Origin: Chryseobacterium lathyri
GTDB lineage: Bacteria; Bacteroidota; Bacteroidia; Flavobacteriales; Weeksellaceae
Direction: 5' to 3'
Assembly (NCBI RefSeq): GCF_003290185.1
Contig: NZ_QNFY01000009.1
Location: 1 to 64,000, forward strand
DNA: 64,000 nt
The translations under genes and the position numbers were made by a program. Below are positions 61,342-64,000 of this stretch, piece after piece. The notes under the pieces were generated by a model. It worked only from the letters and a program-made list of their open reading frames with translations, did not search any database and had not been told where the DNA came from. The number at the start of each line of letters is the position of its first letter. Position 1 is the first letter of the stretch.

Positions 61342-62259
61342 CTATTTTTTTATAAATTTCTCAGAGAAATTACCATTTTCAGTTCTAATATTGATCAGAT
61401 AAGTGCCAGCAGGAAAACTTCTAACATCAATTTTATCATTTTCTACCATCGACTGAACCTTTTTGCCAGCCGCCTCGTAGATTTCAATGTTTTTTATCTT
61501 AGAAGAAGCATTTATTTTAATAAAATCTGAAGCAGGATTAGGATATACAATTACCTTATTCTTATTTACAGTACTATTTGCTACAGATAATAATGCCTGA
61601 TTATATACTTTAACATTATCAATATAGGCTGTTCCGTCTGCATTATCGTGTACGAAACGCAACTGGTTTATATCCATTGATTCTACTGCAATACCGGAAT
61701 AGATCAAAATCCCGTTCAGATAGTATTTAACATCTGCAGCGGTTCCTACAACTGCAATATGGTACCAGGAATTCGGTTGCCACGTTCCCAATGCAGTGTC
61801 CATTACAGGATTTCCTGATAATGTTTTCAGAACTTTAATTGCACCGGAATTATCAAAATCGAGTCTGACAATATATTTTTCGTCAGCGCTGCTTACTCCC
61901 TGAAAGCTAAAAATCGATCCATTAAGTTGGGACATATTGATATCAAAAGAAACCGTAAAACCGTTGTAGGGAAGCAATACAGGAAGATTATCAAATGCGC
62001 CAATGATAGGAATGGATTGGGTTCCATAAGTGTTTTCTTTTACAATCTTCAGAGAATTAATTCCGTCTGATGCATTATCCATAGAAATGATCTGGTTAAG
62101 CACGTTCGGGGGCATATCACCGGTTGGCGTGCTGATCCAGGTCCCCTGACCATGGATATTCCCGGTATAAAATCCATCTGAATATTCAAACGAAATGATC
62201 TGCTGCGCAAAGGAAAACACTGAAAACAAGCAGAATGCGATAGAGTAGTTTTTTTTCAT
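61342..62259 (-). CDS. LamG-domain T9SS cargo protein
   Basis: The 305-residue protein has signal SIAFCLFSVFSFAQ. A concanavalin/LamG-like sandwich follows (GFTVSFDINMSQLNGSIFSF, WQPNSWYHIAVVGTAADVKYYLNGILIYSG, AYIDNVKVYNQAL). The T9SS type A sorting domain closes it (KVIVYPNPASDFIKINASS, IEIYEAAGKKVQSM, VRSFPAGTYLINIRTENGNFSEKFIKK). By family it is exported to the cell surface; the LamG fold suggests glycan or protein binding. The second T9SS cargo in the window. Confidence 0.92.
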   Translation of the reverse strand: MKKNYSIAFCLFSVFSFAQQIISFEYSDGFYTGNIHGQGTWISTPTGDMPPNVLNQIISMDNASDGINSLKIVKENTYGTQSIPIIGAFDNLPVLLPYNGFTVSFDINMSQLNGSIFSFQGVSSADEKYIVRLDFDNSGAIKVLKTLSGNPVMDTALGTWQPNSWYHIAVVGTAADVKYYLNGILIYSGIAVESMDINQLRFVHDNADGTAYIDNVKVYNQALLSVANSTVNKNKVIVYPNPASDFIKINASSKIKNIEIYEAAGKKVQSMVENDKIDVRSFPAGTYLINIRTENGNFSEKFIKK

Positions 62260-62344
62260 AGTAATTATTTTAGGTTGAACTAAAAATAATCACATACATT
62301 AACTAAAAAAATATCATTTGATAGGGATATTACCATAAAAAAAC

Positions 62345-62374
62345 GTAAAGCGCTCCGATTTTGGAACGCTTTAC
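62345..62374 (-). terminator. Terminator of the dipeptidase gene
   Basis: GTAAAGCG pairs with CGCTTTAC and inner TCC with GGA; a T-run follows on the minus strand. Confidence 0.82.
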
Positions 62375-62398
62375 TGAATATGATTATAAAATATTTAA

Positions 62399-63778
62399 TT
62401 ATTTTGAATAGTTCTCGAAGAACAGCGGAATACTTTCAATTCCTTTATAGAAATTAAACAGCCCGTAATGTTCATTCGGTGAGTGAATTGCATCTGAATC
62501 CAGCCCAAAGCCCATTAGCACAGACTTAGCGCCCAATACTTTTTCAAACATTGCCGTGATCGGAATACTGCCTCCACTTCTGTAAGGAAGAACTTCTTTA
62601 CCAAATGCAGTTTCCATAGCCTGCTTAGCCGCTAAAAACTCTTTAGTATCACTTGGTAAAACATATGGCATTCCTCCGTGGTGAGGTGTTACTTTTACTT
62701 TAACATTCTCAGGAGCAATTTTTTCAAAATATTTTGTGAATTTTTCCGTGATCTCTTCAGGAGTCTGATAAGGAACCAGACGCATTGAGATTTTAGCAGA
62801 AGCTTTGGAAGGAATTACTGTTTTAGCTCCTTCTCCTGTATATCCTCCCCAAATACCATTACAGTCTAAAGTAGGACGGATAGAGGTTCTTTCAAGCGTT
62901 GTATAGCTTTTTTCACCCTCCACTCCATTGAGTCCGATAGATTTCTTGAATTCTTCCGGATTGTCTTTCAATTTGTTCATATCTGCTCTTTCAGCATCTG
63001 ATACGGTTTCTACATTATCATAAAATCCGTCTATGGTAATATGTCCGTCTTCGTCGATCAGTTTAGCAATCATTCTGGAAAGTACGTGAATCGGATTAGG
63101 AACGGCTCCTCCATACAATCCTGAATGAAGATCTCTGTTCGGTCCTTCTATTTCAACTTCTACATAGCTTAAGCCTCTTAAGCCAGTTGTAACAGTTGGC
63201 TGTTCGTTGCTGTAAATATGAGTGTCAGAAATTAAAATACAGTCGCAAGACAACTTTTCTTTGTTTTCGTTAACGAAGTCTCCCAAGCTTACGGATCCTA
63301 CTTCTTCCTCACCTTCCAAAATAAATTTAACATTACAAGGAAGAGAGTTTGTTTTCATCATCGCTTCAAAAGCCTTTAAATGCATAAAAAACTGTCCTTT
63401 ATCATCCGCAGAACCTCTTGCAAAAATGGCTCCGTCAGGATGAAGTTCTGTTTTTTCAATATAAGGTTCAAAAGGTGGTTTTGTCCAAAGCTCCAATGGA
63501 TCTGCCGGCTGAACATCATAATGTCCGTATACCAATACTGTTGGCAAATTTTTATCTAAAAGTTTTTCTCCAAAAACAATAGGATATCCTTTGGTTTTGC
63601 ATACTTCTACATTGTCAGCCCCTGCATTTTTAAGATATTCTGCAACAACATCCGCACATTTCAAGACGTCATTTTTATAAGCCGGATCTGCAGAAATAGA
63701 AGGAATTCTCAATAACTCAAATAATTCATCCACGAAACGCTGTTTGTTTTCATTGATGTAATTTAATGTCTCTTGCAT
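62399..63778 (-). CDS. M20-family dipeptidase
   Basis: The 459-residue di-zinc peptidase shows LVYGHYDVQPADPLELW with the first His and Asp, GSADDKGQF with the bridging Asp, EGEEEVGS with the catalytic Glu, and a C-terminal HSPNEHYGLFNFYKGI with the last His. Between these is the lid and dimerisation domain with LDCNGIWGGYTGEGAKTVIPS. By family it cleaves dipeptides such as carnosine or Cys-Gly. I use ATG 63778. Confidence 0.94.
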   Translation of the reverse strand: MQETLNYINENKQRFVDELFELLRIPSISADPAYKNDVLKCADVVAEYLKNAGADNVEVCKTKGYPIVFGEKLLDKNLPTVLVYGHYDVQPADPLELWTKPPFEPYIEKTELHPDGAIFARGSADDKGQFFMHLKAFEAMMKTNSLPCNVKFILEGEEEVGSVSLGDFVNENKEKLSCDCILISDTHIYSNEQPTVTTGLRGLSYVEVEIEGPNRDLHSGLYGGAVPNPIHVLSRMIAKLIDEDGHITIDGFYDNVETVSDAERADMNKLKDNPEEFKKSIGLNGVEGEKSYTTLERTSIRPTLDCNGIWGGYTGEGAKTVIPSKASAKISMRLVPYQTPEEITEKFTKYFEKIAPENVKVKVTPHHGGMPYVLPSDTKEFLAAKQAMETAFGKEVLPYRSGGSIPITAMFEKVLGAKSVLMGFGLDSDAIHSPNEHYGLFNFYKGIESIPLFFENYSK

Positions 63779-63809
63779 TTTAAAAATTTGTTTCGTTAAA
63801 AATAAAAAA

Positions 63810-63833
63810 AATGCCCTGCTTGAGCAAGACATT
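63810..63833 (-). terminator. Terminator of the OmpA-like gene
   Basis: On the minus strand an 11-bp stem (AATGTCTTGCT with AGCAGGGCATT, two G.U pairs) and a T-run, 23 bases after the stop. Confidence 0.75.
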
Positions 63834-63855
63834 CATATACTTTATTGTATTTAAA

Positions 63856-64000
63856 TTATTTTGTAAATCTTACAGACATTTTTCTGTCAGACGCTCTTTC
63901 TGCATCAGATGCTTTTGCATCCACTTTTGCAAACTGGCTTCCATATCCTTCTGCTGAGACAATCTGTCCTCCGGCACCTAAAGCGGTAAGCTGAGCTTTA
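63856..64000 (-). CDS. OmpA-family protein, C-terminal end (partial)
   Basis: The frame enters from the right window edge and stops at 63856. The visible 47 residues include ALGAGGQIVSAEGYGSQFAK, then DAKASDAERASDRKMSVRFTK. The (G)YGSxxA...DA..R..DR(R/K)V.F pattern is the end of an OmpA/MotB peptidoglycan-binding domain. The 5' end is outside the window. Confidence 0.8.
   Translation of the reverse strand, partial: KAQLTALGAGGQIVSAEGYGSQFAKVDAKASDAERASDRKMSVRFTK

Overview
The window is chromosomal DNA of a flavobacterium, most likely Chryseobacterium or a close Weeksellaceae relative. The sequence-level reasons are: promoters of the Bacteroidetes type (TTG, 18-20 bases, TAnnTTTG); almost no Shine-Dalgarno sequences; many small lipoproteins; two type IX secretion (T9SS) cargo proteins; a short ATP synthase epsilon subunit; menaquinone and mevalonate-pathway genes; a family-iii type VI secretion fragment; and a double-glycine leader peptide of a kind I associate with Chryseobacterium. 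Nearly all genes lie on the minus strand.

Layout. 0-12 kb: the end of an AraC-type regulator, atpDC, ribF, a YjbR-like protein, a glutathione peroxidase, kdsB, an aminotransferase and a phosphohexomutase. 12-20 kb: a lone S23/four-helix-bundle gene between inverted repeats, envelope proteins, a polyprenyl-phosphate glycosyltransferase, the SRP RNA, and menB-menA. 20-26.7 kb: a TPR protein, gyrA with an unmutated quinolone region, and small genes. 26.7-34.4 kb is accessory: a 44-residue four-cysteine double-glycine peptide, a cysteine-enzyme-like gene paired with a small acidic gene (candidate toxin and immunity), uvrA, and a tssE-tssF-lipoprotein group. 34.5-45.3 kb: transporters, a carboxypeptidase, an HTH gene behind an 839-base AT-rich region with repeated TTAC-N4-GTAA palindromes, a T9SS protein, proline dehydrogenase, a UbiA enzyme and a mevalonate-kinase-like enzyme.

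45.4-51.3 kb is the most unusual part. A chimeric lipoprotein has a GC-rich N-terminal half, a Gly-rich linker, and an AT-rich C-terminal half with a JAMM-like metal motif. Small lipoprotein genes follow it, including two overlapping paralogs. Further down is a remnant of a second copy of the same C-terminus, again directly followed by a small lipoprotein. This resembles a polymorphic toxin/immunity array. A divergent XRE regulator sits behind a perfect 17-base inverted repeat.

51.6-64 kb: thiolase, an ECF sigma factor with a putative anti-sigma and an outer-membrane protein, a nucleoside transporter, a bifunctional-nuclease-like protein, etfAB, an SDR, a LamG T9SS protein, an M20 dipeptidase and the end of an OmpA-like gene.

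Intergenic DNA holds several unrelated families of degenerate repeats (CTTCGACTCCGCTCAGCGTGAC palindromes, GGAAGATGG units, TTAGAAG units, GTCAATAGTGAA units). Some act as, or overlap, terminators and promoters. I saw no tRNA, rRNA, CRISPR array, insertion sequence or prophage. All family names come from reading the sequence; no database search was run.
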